Part shown: piece after piece, positions 38,012 through 45,784 of the stretch | Numbering within the stretch: position 1 is the stretch's first letter | Layout of the letters: every line of letters begins with the position of its first letter | Assembly: GCA_902554035.1 (NCBI GenBank) | Contig: CACDMX010000004.1 | Coordinates: 1 to 64,000 of the forward strand | From: an uncultured Pelagibacteraceae bacterium | Lineage (GTDB): Bacteria; Pseudomonadota; Alphaproteobacteria; Pelagibacterales; Pelagibacteraceae | Length of the DNA stretch: 64,000 bases | Direction of reading: 5' to 3' | Position numbers and translations under genes: made by a program | Notes under the pieces: model-generated | What the model was told of the DNA's origin: nothing | Seen by the model: the letters and a program-made list of their open reading frames with translations, nothing else | Database searches by the model: none

Positions 38012-38691
38012 TGAAATTAGAAATCTTAAAAGAAATAATAAAAAAAAAAGAAAAAAAAACTGAATTCGCAATTATTACCAATCTTTCTAGTGGCGAAAGT
38101 GAAATTTTTGAGGAAGATAAACCTTTAAGCAAAAACTTTGAAAAATACATCGATCAAATTAAAAATTTTTATAAATCAAAAAAAAATGGTGTAGTGGATA
38201 ATACAGATATATTTGTAGAAACCTATATAAGACCTATCAAAGTCATTATTGTGGGAGCTGTTCACATAGCACAATATTTAGTTGATTTTGCTAAAAGCTT
38301 GAATTTTGAAATATTAATTATTGATCCAAGAGGGTATTTTGCTTCAGAGCAAAGATTTCCAAATATAAAAATCATAAATAAATGGCCAAATGAAGCTTTT
38401 AAAGAAATTGAAACAAATACGAATACCGCATTAATTGCACTAACTCATGACCCAAAAATAGATGATCCTGCTTTGCAACATGCGTTAAAAAAAAATTTTT
38501 ATTATATAGGAGCTCTCGGAAGTAAAAAAACTCATGAAAATAGATGTCAAAGATTAAGAGACGCTGGATTTAGTGATGATAAAATAAAATCAATTCATGG
38601 GCCGATAGGAATAAAATTGGGTGGAAAATCTGCGCCAGAAATAGCCTTATCAATTGTTTCACAATTAGTTTCTGAAACATATAAAAAATAA
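38011..38691 (+). CDS. XdhC/CoxI family protein, Rossmann C-terminal half
   Basis: 226-aa protein. Residues 75-226 are the XdhC Rossmann domain (IKVIIVGAVHIAQYLVDFAK; LIALTHDPKIDDPALQHAL; YYIGALGSKKTHENR; SIHGPIGIKLGGKSAPEIAL). About 70 residues before it are Lys/Glu-rich and resemble a degenerate linker. The usual G-x-G-H-x-x motif reads VGAVHIA, still with the His. It would pair with the upstream 109-aa half to form one maturation factor for CoxL. Confidence 0.88.
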   Translation: MKLEILKEIIKKKEKKTEFAIITNLSSGESEIFEEDKPLSKNFEKYIDQIKNFYKSKKNGVVDNTDIFVETYIRPIKVIIVGAVHIAQYLVDFAKSLNFEILIIDPRGYFASEQRFPNIKIINKWPNEAFKEIETNTNTALIALTHDPKIDDPALQHALKKNFYYIGALGSKKTHENRCQRLRDAGFSDDKIKSIHGPIGIKLGGKSAPEIALSIVSQLVSETYKK

Positions 38692-38692
38692 T

Positions 38693-39112
38693 ATGCAACA
38701 AGTTTTTGAAGAAATAAAAGTAAAAACTAACGGACAAGGATTTTATAATTTTACTAAAAGCACCTTAGAATGGTTAAATAAACAAAAAATTAAAAATGGA
38801 ATATTAAATATCAACATAATGCATACAAGCGCATCACTAATAATACAAGAAAATGCTGATCCTGATGTACTTTATGATCTCAAAAATTTTTTTCATAAAT
38901 TAGTTCCCATGGATGAAAAACTTTATAAACATACAACAGAAGGCAAAGATGATATGCCTGCACATATAAAATCTGCACTTACTAATAATCAACTTACTTT
39001 GAGTTTAAAAAATAAAAATTTAGTTCTTGGAACTTGGCAAGGTTTATATTTATTTGAGCATCGAATTGAAAAACAAAATAGGGTTCTGTCGCATCATTTA
39101 ATTGGAGATTGA
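38693..39112 (+). CDS. YjbQ/UPF0047 family protein
   Basis: 139-aa UPF0047 protein with the characteristic His-rich sites MHTSASLIIQENADPDV (residues 43-59) and HTTEGKDDMPAHIKSAL (80-96), plus GTWQGLYLFEHR near the end. Members have weak thiamine-phosphate synthase activity and an uncertain true role. It sits between the CoxI halves and the MocA-like gene with 1-to-3-base gaps, so it is co-expressed with Moco insertion functions. Whether it takes part in them is unknown. Confidence 0.88.
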   Translation: MQQVFEEIKVKTNGQGFYNFTKSTLEWLNKQKIKNGILNINIMHTSASLIIQENADPDVLYDLKNFFHKLVPMDEKLYKHTTEGKDDMPAHIKSALTNNQLTLSLKNKNLVLGTWQGLYLFEHRIEKQNRVLSHHLIGD

Positions 39113-39115
39113 TAA

Positions 39116-39688
39116 ATGATTAAAACAATTCTTTTAGCCGCAGGTCAATCTAAAAGATTAAAGAATGAAAATAAACTGATTAAAAAATTTAAAGGCAAAC
39201 ATCTTATTAATCATGCATTAAAATCTCTTTTAAAAAGTAAAATAAATAAAATTATTATAGTTTTAGGCTTTCAAAATAAACATTTAAAAAAAATAATTAT
39301 TAAAAATAAAAAAATTATATACGTAATAAATAAAAAATTTAAATTAGGGATTTCAACATCAATTAAATCTGGTATTAAAAAAATATCGAAAAAGGATGAA
39401 GGATTCTTAATTGCTCAAGCCGACATGCCATTTGTAAAATCATCAGATATTAACAGAATTTATAATTCTATTAAAAGGAAAAAAACTTTAGTTCATGTCC
39501 TTAGTTATAAAAATAAAATAGGAAATCCCATCGGTTTTGATATTTCATTATTAAAAAAATTTAAAAAAATAAAAGGAGATGTTGGTGCTAAGTTTATGGT
39601 AAAAAAATTAAAAAGAAATACAAACTTTATTAAAGTTTCATCAAATAAAATTTTTAAGGATTTTGATTTAAAAAAAGACTTTAATTAG
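39116..39688 (+). CDS. MocA/MobA-like molybdenum cofactor nucleotidyltransferase
   Basis: 190-aa nucleotidyltransferase of the MobA/MocA fold. The N-terminal LLAAGQSKRLKNENKL (residues 6-21) is the NTP-binding loop, AQADMPFVKSSDI carries the metal-binding Asp, and GNPIGF and KGDVGAKFM follow as in MocA. MocA makes the cytosine dinucleotide form of Moco that CODH-type enzymes need; a MobA role is less likely given the adjacent coxL. Extremely Lys/Ile-rich in the middle. Overlaps convergent moaE by 8 bases. Confidence 0.8.
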   Translation: MIKTILLAAGQSKRLKNENKLIKKFKGKHLINHALKSLLKSKINKIIIVLGFQNKHLKKIIIKNKKIIYVINKKFKLGISTSIKSGIKKISKKDEGFLIAQADMPFVKSSDINRIYNSIKRKKTLVHVLSYKNKIGNPIGFDISLLKKFKKIKGDVGAKFMVKKLKRNTNFIKVSSNKIFKDFDLKKDFN

Positions 39689-40130
39689 CTTGAATAGGGT
39701 TACCCTTTAACCATTCACTATCTTCACTTTCGTAATGTTCTTTTTTCCAAATAGGTGATCTTTTTTTGATTTCTTCAATAATATATCTTGAAAGAGTATA
39801 GGCTTCGGCTCTATGAGGACAGGCAACCGCAATAATAATACTTATTTCACCAAGACCCACATACCCTTTAACGTGCTCAATAAAAACCGATTTATTTTTT
39901 ATATTAAGCTTTTTATCAGTTTCATTATAAATATCTTTGAAACTTTTAATTACCATTAGGTCATGTGCATCGTAAGTTATGCCTGTTACTTTTTTATTTT
40001 CATTATTATTTCTTACTGTTCCGTAAAAGACTATTGAAGCACCAAAATTTGATGATGCGATAAATTCCTCTGCGTTTTCTGGTTTTATCTTTTCTTTTTC
40101 TAGATCAATTATTTTTGCGTGAAGCATCAA
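39681..40130 (-). CDS. moaE: Molybdopterin synthase catalytic subunit
   Basis: 149-aa MoaE, large subunit of molybdopterin synthase. Recognised by GASIVFYGTVRNNNENKKV, GITYDAHD, HVKGYVGLGEISIIIAVACPHR and the catalytic lysine region RSPIWKKEHYE. It works with MoaD, whose gene overlaps its start by 4 bases. Last gene of the moaA-C-D-E minus-strand operon. Confidence 0.93.
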   Translation of the reverse strand: MMLHAKIIDLEKEKIKPENAEEFIASSNFGASIVFYGTVRNNNENKKVTGITYDAHDLMVIKSFKDIYNETDKKLNIKNKSVFIEHVKGYVGLGEISIIIAVACPHRAEAYTLSRYIIEEIKKRSPIWKKEHYESEDSEWLKGNPIQAN

Positions 40131-40396
40131 CCTCCTCCAATAGGGGGGATAATTCCGATTTTTTGGTCTTTATTTATTAAATAATTGTCTGAAATAATAT
40201 TGTTATCTTCTGAGCAAAAAGCTGATGACTCTATTATTTTTTTGAAATTATTATTCCCCTTAAAATTATTGTCAACGTAGTTTAATATTTTTTTTTTAAG
40301 ATCCTTAATTGAGCTTTTTTTATCTAAATTAAATTCAATAAAATTTTTCTCACTTAAATCTCTACTGGCTCCATATAATTCAAGTTTTACTTTCAT
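40127..40396 (-). CDS. moaD: Molybdopterin synthase sulfur-carrier subunit
   Basis: 89-aa ubiquitin-like sulfur carrier. The functional C-terminal Gly-Gly is present (PPIGGG), where the thiocarboxylate forms. The rest is divergent and Lys/Asn-rich, but size, the C-terminus and the position between moaC and moaE are decisive. Start overlaps nothing; two bases separate it from moaC. Confidence 0.9.
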   Translation of the reverse strand: MKVKLELYGASRDLSEKNFIEFNLDKKSSIKDLKKKILNYVDNNFKGNNNFKKIIESSAFCSEDNNIISDNYLINKDQKIGIIPPIGGG

Positions 40397-40398
40397 AT

Positions 40399-40944
40399 TT
40401 AAAAAATATTTTCTAAAAATTTTGGTAGACCATCAGGATTTTTCCAAAGTCCACTTTTCCCACCTTCTTTAATTAATAATTTTACATTATCAATTGTAAG
40501 ATGTGGGTTTACTATTTTACTTAAATCATAAATAGTAATTAATGCTGCGTTAACACCCATAATAGCTTCCATTTCAACGCCAGTTTTTGCAATTGCTGAT
40601 ACGACGCAAAAAACTTCTAGTGAGCTATCAACTTCATTCATAATAATTTTTGTTGCAGTGTGATCAATTGGCAGAGGATGGCACAAAGGTATTAATTCGC
40701 TTGTTTTTTTTACACCTAGAACCGCTGATACTTCAGCTAGTGTAATTGGATCACCTTTAGGCATTTTTTTATTTTTTATTAAATCGAAAACTTTTTTACC
40801 TACATAAATTTTTCCAGATGCAAGCGCTCTTCTAAAAGTTTCTTTTTTAGAAGATACATCAATCATATTAAAAGTATTTTTCTTAAAAATTTCTTTTGCC
40901 CAGTCTTTTAATTCTTCCTGATTTACTAATTTAATGTTTTTCAT
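40399..40944 (-). CDS. moaC: Cyclic pyranopterin monophosphate synthase
   Basis: 181-aa MoaC, second step of Moco synthesis. Typical motifs: NMIDVSSKKETFRRALASG at about residues 26-44, KTSELIPLCHPLPIDH near 97, and TGVEMEAIMGVNAALITIYDL near 131. About 20 residues precede the usual start, and an internal Met at position 27 would be an alternative. The end of moaA shares one base with its start. Confidence 0.93.
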   Translation of the reverse strand: MKNIKLVNQEELKDWAKEIFKKNTFNMIDVSSKKETFRRALASGKIYVGKKVFDLIKNKKMPKGDPITLAEVSAVLGVKKTSELIPLCHPLPIDHTATKIIMNEVDSSLEVFCVVSAIAKTGVEMEAIMGVNAALITIYDLSKIVNPHLTIDNVKLLIKEGGKSGLWKNPDGLPKFLENIF

Positions 40945-41936
40945 TATCCTCCAGTAGTAGACAGATTTTTTGTTAAACCTGTTTCGCCAAGCTCTAAGTA
41001 ATGAGATTCCTTTTTAAATCTCATTTGTTTTAAAATCAGATCCTTTAATTCTTCAAGTTGTTCATCTTTTTGTAATAAATGTCTAATACTGATCCCAGTA
41101 TTGCCAAACAAACATAACCTCAAGTCTCCTCTGGAAGTAATCCTTAAACGATTACAGGATTTACAAAAATCTTTTGAGTATGGAGCAATTATTCCAAACT
41201 TACCTTTATAATCAGGATTAATATAATTTAATGAAGGGCCGGCATCTTTTCCAAGTGTTTGATAAATCCATTTATTTTTATTTAAATAATCCTTAAAGAC
41301 TTTTGAAGAAACATGGTATTTATTAAAATAATCCAAGTTATCGCCAGTTCTCATTAATTCAATATATCTATAGTCAATTTTATTATTTTTAATAAATTCA
41401 GACCAGTTATTAAAATCTTTTTCAGAGGCATTAACCCCATTTAAAAGAACACCGTTAATTTTTATATTCTCAAATCCTAGATCTTGAAGATTTTTTATTC
41501 CCCGCAAAATTTCTGGTAATCTGTCATGGTTTGTAATATTTTTGAAAGTTTCACGATCAAGACTATCTATGCTAATATTTATTCCGTTAAGTCCACTGTC
41601 AATCAATTGTTTTGCTTTTTGATCTAAATGATAGCCATTTGTTGTAATGACAACTTTTTTAATTCCTGACTCAAACTTTAATATTTTAACTATATCAAAA
41701 AAATCTTTTCTAACAGTTGGTTCTCCACCAGTTATTCTTATTTTACAAACTCCTAGTTCTGAAAAACATTTAGCAAGTCTTTTAATTTCATCTAGATGAA
41801 GGAATTTTCTATTATCACTTTTGTCTGCTTGATAGCCATTTGGCAAACAATAGCCACATTTAAAATTACAAACGTCAGTTATAGACATTCTAATGTAAGG
41901 AAATTTTCTACCAAAACTATCTCTAAGAAGCTGCAT
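40944..41936 (-). CDS. moaA: GTP 3',8-cyclase
   Basis: 330-aa radical SAM enzyme for the first step of Moco synthesis. The radical SAM cluster is bound by C23, C27 and C30 (CNFKCGYC); the second cluster motif is CKSCNRLRITSRGDLRLC. The last two residues are Gly-Gly, as needed for activity in MoaA. First gene of moaACDE; its start faces the 179-bp gap shared with the sulfite dehydrogenase gene. Confidence 0.96.
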   Translation of the reverse strand: MQLLRDSFGRKFPYIRMSITDVCNFKCGYCLPNGYQADKSDNRKFLHLDEIKRLAKCFSELGVCKIRITGGEPTVRKDFFDIVKILKFESGIKKVVITTNGYHLDQKAKQLIDSGLNGINISIDSLDRETFKNITNHDRLPEILRGIKNLQDLGFENIKINGVLLNGVNASEKDFNNWSEFIKNNKIDYRYIELMRTGDNLDYFNKYHVSSKVFKDYLNKNKWIYQTLGKDAGPSLNYINPDYKGKFGIIAPYSKDFCKSCNRLRITSRGDLRLCLFGNTGISIRHLLQKDEQLEELKDLILKQMRFKKESHYLELGETGLTKNLSTTGG

Positions 41937-42115
41937 AACTATCTAAATTTATACTAGAAAAAATGATTAATAAATTCAAAATTTCTTGATAAAAGCCTAC
42001 AAGATAAGATTTATACAACTTGAAAGTGCAAAACTTAAAATTGAAAATATTTTCTTTTTTTTATTTTTGAGATGCCTTTTTTTTGGTAAATTTAAATATT
42101 GTTTAAGGAGGGGTC

Positions 42116-43333
42116 ATGAAAAAAAAAGAGAGAAAACTTAATTTAAATAGAAGAAATTTTTTAGCAAGCACAGCATCAATAGCTGGATTGGCTGCAACAG
42201 CATCAGTTGTACCAATTAGTATATCTAATGCAAATCATAAGGATGGCGAAAAAGGATTACCTGAATTTATTAGCTGGAAAGACAGAGACGCTTTAATCGT
42301 TCATTCAGACAAGGGAATTGAGACCCATAGAAGTGCAATTGGAGAAAGTTTAATTACCCCTAATAGAAATGTTTATATAAGAAATAATATGCCAACTATG
42401 ACGGATGATCAAATTGGCGATAGAAATAATTGGAAAGTTTCAATTGAAGGTGTGAAGAATCCAAAAACTTTTACTTTAGCTCAACTTAAAAAGTTAGGCC
42501 ATACAACAATGGCTACAATTTTACAGTGTTCAGGTAACGGTAGAGGTTTTTTTGAACACAAAGTAAGAGGATCTCAGTGGAAAACGGGAGCAGCTGCTTG
42601 TGTTTTTTGGACTGGAGTTCCAATGAAGGTAGTTGTAGAAGCATGTGGCGGTGTAAATGCTAGCGCCGTATTTATGACTTCAGCTGGAGTTGATCATGAA
42701 CCAACTGGATTAGATCCTAAAAAGGCAATGGTTGAAAGATCGGTACCAAAAGTGGTTTTTAAAGATGCTATGTTGGCTTGGGAAATGAATGGTGTTCCAT
42801 TGCCAAATGCTCATGGCGGACCTTTGAGAATGGTTACTCCTGGTTATTTTGGTATAAACAATGTTAAACATCTTGGCAAAGTAGCTTTCACTGAAAAAGA
42901 ATCCTCAGTTAAATATATGAAAAAAAGTTATAGAATTTCACCAATTGGCAAAAAAGGATCTCAATATCCATCATGTTGGGAAATGCCAGTGAAATCTTGG
43001 ATCACAAGACCAACTGACGAAACAGGAACAGTAAGAGCTGGAAAAGTTCAGATAGTTGGTGTTGCCATGGGTGGTACTAAAAAAGTTAGAAGTGTTAAAG
43101 TATCTGTTGATGGTGGCAAAAGTTGGAAAAGAGCAAAATTCATTGGACCTGATTTAGGAAAGTATGCTTGGAGACAGTTCGCTTTTGAAGCAAATCTAAA
43201 ATCAGGAACTTACAATATAGCAAGCCTTGCTTCAAATGGTTCTAAAAAGCAACCAGAATTGAGAATGGAAAATAGAAGAGGTTATGCTCATAATGGTTGG
43301 AAGGATCACAGCGTAAATATTACTGTAGTATAA
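42116..43333 (+). CDS. sorA: Sulfite dehydrogenase, molybdenum subunit (SorA/SoxC-like)
   Basis: 405-aa sulfite oxidase-family enzyme. A twin-arginine signal (NRRNFLAS, residues 11-18, then a hydrophobic stretch) sends it folded to the periplasm. The Moco-coordinating cysteine is C138 in LQCSGNGRGFF. The C-terminal dimerisation domain begins near 295 (MPVKSWITRPTDETG). It oxidises sulfite and gives electrons to the cytochrome c encoded 27 bases downstream. A long ribosome-binding site AAGGAGGGG (42105-42113) precedes the start. SorA and SoxC are hard to tell apart here; no other sox thiosulfate genes are present. Confidence 0.88.
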   Translation: MKKKERKLNLNRRNFLASTASIAGLAATASVVPISISNANHKDGEKGLPEFISWKDRDALIVHSDKGIETHRSAIGESLITPNRNVYIRNNMPTMTDDQIGDRNNWKVSIEGVKNPKTFTLAQLKKLGHTTMATILQCSGNGRGFFEHKVRGSQWKTGAAACVFWTGVPMKVVVEACGGVNASAVFMTSAGVDHEPTGLDPKKAMVERSVPKVVFKDAMLAWEMNGVPLPNAHGGPLRMVTPGYFGINNVKHLGKVAFTEKESSVKYMKKSYRISPIGKKGSQYPSCWEMPVKSWITRPTDETGTVRAGKVQIVGVAMGGTKKVRSVKVSVDGGKSWKRAKFIGPDLGKYAWRQFAFEANLKSGTYNIASLASNGSKKQPELRMENRRGYAHNGWKDHSVNITVV

Positions 43334-43360
43334 TACTTCCAACAGTTATAAAATAAATTA

Positions 43361-43687
43361 ATGAAAATTTTGAGATTTTTATTAATTATTCTATTTTATT
43401 TTATAATTAGTATTCAAAAAACAATTGCTGATGAAAAAAAGATGCTTAAAGGTCTTGAAATTTTTAATGAGACTGCCGCATGTGCTGGTTGTCATACAAT
43501 GAAAGCAGCAGGAGCAGATGGCAATGTTGGACCAAATCTTGATACTGTAGATTTAACAATCGAATCTGTAATAGATATGGTTACTTATGGACTTGGTGTA
43601 ATGCCAGCTTATGGTGAAGATGGAATTCTAACAAAAGAGGAAATTGAAATTGTTTCTAATTATGTAGTCAATTCAGCAGGTAAATGA
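43361..43687 (+). CDS. sorB: Periplasmic c-type cytochrome partner of sulfite dehydrogenase
   Basis: 108-aa class I cytochrome c with a signal peptide (residues 1-23). The heme site is C41-A-G-C44-H45 and the sixth ligand is probably M81 in GVMPAYGE. Directly after sorA on the same strand, it is the likely electron acceptor of sulfite oxidation. A ccdA gene for heme or thiol handling lies 3.5 kb further on. Confidence 0.88.
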   Translation: MKILRFLLIILFYFIISIQKTIADEKKMLKGLEIFNETAACAGCHTMKAAGADGNVGPNLDTVDLTIESVIDMVTYGLGVMPAYGEDGILTKEEIEIVSNYVVNSAGK

Positions 43688-44478
43688 GAAATCCTTTAGT
43701 TTCAATTTTAATTGCTTGTTACAACAGGGAAAAATATATAGATAGATGCATTAAATCTTGTCTTGATCAAACTTATAAAAATTTAGAAATAGTTTTTGTA
43801 GATGACAGTTCAACAGATAAATCTTATCAAATAGCAAAAAAGTTTAAAAGAGTAAAAGTTTATAAAAAAAAAAGAAAAAATTTTAAATCTAAATTTGGTA
43901 CATTTTATTTATTAGATACATACCTTTATGCTTTTAAAAAATCAAAAGGAAAAATTTTATCTTTTTTAGATGCAGACGATTTTTTCAACAAAAAAAAAGT
44001 CGAAAATATTGTCGAATATTTTAATAGAAATAAGGATAAAAAAATTTTATTTGATAAGCCAATCATTTATTATTCAAAAAAAGATTATATCTATAGCAAA
44101 GACTACAAAAATGCATCTAAAAGAAAAAAGTGGCCGAAATTTCCTCCAACAAGTTGCATATCAATAAAAAAAAATTTTTTTTCAAAGATTAAAAATGAAC
44201 TTAAACCAAAAAGTTTTGATCTTTTATCCATGGATTTTCGGTTAGCTGTTATATCAAAATTTATTTTCAAGGATTTTAAAATTTTAAATAAACACTTAAC
44301 TTTTTATTTCCAAAATAAAAAGGGAGAGATCAACTCAAATTTTAGAAAATTTAGAAAAAATTGGTGGCTCAGAAGAATGCAGGCTCATGAATATATGAAA
44401 TATTTGCTTAAAAAAAATAATGTTAAATATCAAAATTTTGATTATACTTTAACAAAAATTATCAATTTATTTTTTTAG
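43684..44478 (+). CDS. Family 2 glycosyltransferase
   Basis: 264-aa GT-A-fold glycosyltransferase. The N-terminus PLVSILIACYNREKYIDRCI and the VDDSSTDKSYQ and LSFLDADDFF segments (donor binding and DxD-like motif) are standard for GT2. The rest is very Lys/Phe-rich. It overlaps the cytochrome stop by 4 bases, so it is co-transcribed with sorAB, although a functional link is not obvious. Acceptor unknown; cell-surface polysaccharide is usual for the family. Confidence 0.85.
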   Translation: MRNPLVSILIACYNREKYIDRCIKSCLDQTYKNLEIVFVDDSSTDKSYQIAKKFKRVKVYKKKRKNFKSKFGTFYLLDTYLYAFKKSKGKILSFLDADDFFNKKKVENIVEYFNRNKDKKILFDKPIIYYSKKDYIYSKDYKNASKRKKWPKFPPTSCISIKKNFFSKIKNELKPKSFDLLSMDFRLAVISKFIFKDFKILNKHLTFYFQNKKGEINSNFRKFRKNWWLRRMQAHEYMKYLLKKNNVKYQNFDYTLTKIINLFF

Positions 44479-44483
44479 TTTAG

Positions 44484-45320
44484 ATGGAAAAAATACTTTC
44501 AAAAAAACAAATTAATCAATTTCAAAAAGACGGTGCTATATTTTTAAAGGGACTATTTAATTTAAGTTGGATAAAAAAATTAGAAAAAGGAATTGAAAAA
44601 GATATAAAAAATCCCAGTCCCAGATTTAAATCTCATACAGTAGAAAAAGATATTCCAGCTTACTTAGAAGATTATTGGACGTGGGATGTAATTCCAGAAT
44701 TTAAAGATTTTGTTTTTAATTCTCCATATGCAAAAATTGCTGCTGAATTAATGTCTGCCAAAAAAATCAACCTTGTTATGGACAACTGGTTTTTAAGAGA
44801 AGGCGGATCTAAATCATCAACACCTTTTCATCATGATATAAGTTATTTTGATATGGATGGAACAATGTGTGTTTTGTGGTTACCATTACAACCTACAGGA
44901 AAAAATGAAGGAGTTGTTTGGGTTAAAGGGTCTCATTTATGGAATAAGTTATTTTTACGGGTTTTATTTAAAGATGGGCACAAAGTTGAGGGAAAAGAAT
45001 GTGTTGTAGGTGGAAAAAAATACGAACTTCCACCCGACATTTTAGGAAATAAAGATAAATATGAATTTTTAAAATGGGATTGTGAATTGGGTGATTGCGT
45101 AATATTCGATATGAGAACACTTCATGGCACACTTAGTTCCTCAATACCAGAGAAAACGTTAAGTCGCTACACATTAAGAGTGGCAAAAGAGGATGCAAAA
45201 ATTAGTTATGTGGGTGATTGGACAAGTTATAATTATAGAAAATCTATGCAAGACGCTGGATATAAGGATGGTGATCCACTAGGTGGAAAAATGTTTCCAG
45301 TTCTTTACGAAACCATTTAA
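44484..45320 (+). CDS. Phytanoyl-CoA dioxygenase (PhyH) family protein
   Basis: 278-aa Fe(II)/2-oxoglutarate-dependent dioxygenase. The iron-binding HxD is H116-H-D118 in FHHDISYFD, the distal His is in FDMRTLHGTLSSS, and the 2-oxoglutarate Arg probably in RYTLRVAKED. The N-terminal segment FQKDGAIFLKGLF is typical of PhyH. Substrate unknown. It follows the glycosyltransferase gene by 5 bases and ends in a strong hairpin. Confidence 0.87.
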   Translation: MEKILSKKQINQFQKDGAIFLKGLFNLSWIKKLEKGIEKDIKNPSPRFKSHTVEKDIPAYLEDYWTWDVIPEFKDFVFNSPYAKIAAELMSAKKINLVMDNWFLREGGSKSSTPFHHDISYFDMDGTMCVLWLPLQPTGKNEGVVWVKGSHLWNKLFLRVLFKDGHKVEGKECVVGGKKYELPPDILGNKDKYEFLKWDCELGDCVIFDMRTLHGTLSSSIPEKTLSRYTLRVAKEDAKISYVGDWTSYNYRKSMQDAGYKDGDPLGGKMFPVLYETI

Positions 45321-45347
45321 CTTCTGGTAAAATACCAGAAGTTAAAT
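45315..45347. terminator. Perfect 15-bp inverted repeat between convergent genes
   Basis: Two 15-base arms, ATTTAACTTCTGGTA and its exact complement, flank a 3-base AAA loop. The left arm includes the PhyH stop codon; the right arm ends 11 bases before the stop of the convergent GYD gene. Such a stem would work for both strands. Neither side has a clear run of T, so it may act as a bidirectional terminator or as an mRNA 3' end stabiliser. Confidence 0.7.
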
Positions 45348-45357
45348 ATATAATTTG

Positions 45358-45681
45358 CTACTGTCCAGGTCCTTTATAAGCAGCTGCAATTTTTGCTGCG
45401 TTTGCAGCAACATCATTAATATTAATTTCTTCACAGATTGTAATGTTACAAAGAGAACCACTTGCTTCTGTTGCCATTTTAATACCGGCGCCTTGTTCAA
45501 AAGATCCTTCGAATATTACAAAGAAATCATATGCTCCTCTTAAACCAGTATAGGAAACCATTTTAGCTCCAACTGCCTCTGCTGCAGCTTGCGCCGCTTT
45601 AGATCTGTCGGATTTTGGATCTTTTATAAAACCTTGAAATCCTTGGGTAGTATAATTTCCAAAACAATAAAATTTAGCCAT
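45358..45681 (-). CDS. GYD domain protein
   Basis: 107-aa GYD-like alpha/beta-barrel (ferredoxin-like) protein. The start MAKFYCFGNYTTQGFQGFIK and the SYTGLRGAYDFFVIFEG segment fit the family, as does the similar gene near the right end of the window. Function unknown. A good ribosome-binding site (AAGGAGG) lies just upstream. Transcribed alone, facing PhyH and divergent from the aldehyde dehydrogenase gene. Confidence 0.8.
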   Translation of the reverse strand: MAKFYCFGNYTTQGFQGFIKDPKSDRSKAAQAAAEAVGAKMVSYTGLRGAYDFFVIFEGSFEQGAGIKMATEASGSLCNITICEEININDVAANAAKIAAAYKGPGQ

Positions 45682-45742
45682 ATCAACCTCCTTTCTTAAA
45701 TATTAAGAATATCATTAATTCAAAAATGTTATAATGAGTAAA

Positions 45743-45759
45743 TTGTGTAGTAGACACAA
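45743..45759. promoter_or_regulatory. Operator-like palindrome before the aldehyde dehydrogenase gene
   Basis: TTGTGT-AGTAG-ACACAA, a perfect 6-bp inverted repeat about a 5-base centre, lies 25 bases before the start codon and just after a TATAAT hexamer at 45730-45735. TTGT...ACAA arms are common in GntR-family operators. No clear -35 accompanies the TATAAT, and no regulator gene is next to it. Confidence 0.4.
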
Positions 45760-45784
45760 CCTATAGTAATGTTAAATTAAATTT

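Noticed and set aside
41937-42115. Possible molybdenum-cofactor riboswitch between moaA and sorA
   Set aside because: No extended stems are visible in this A+T-rich gap, and such riboswitches are large and structured.
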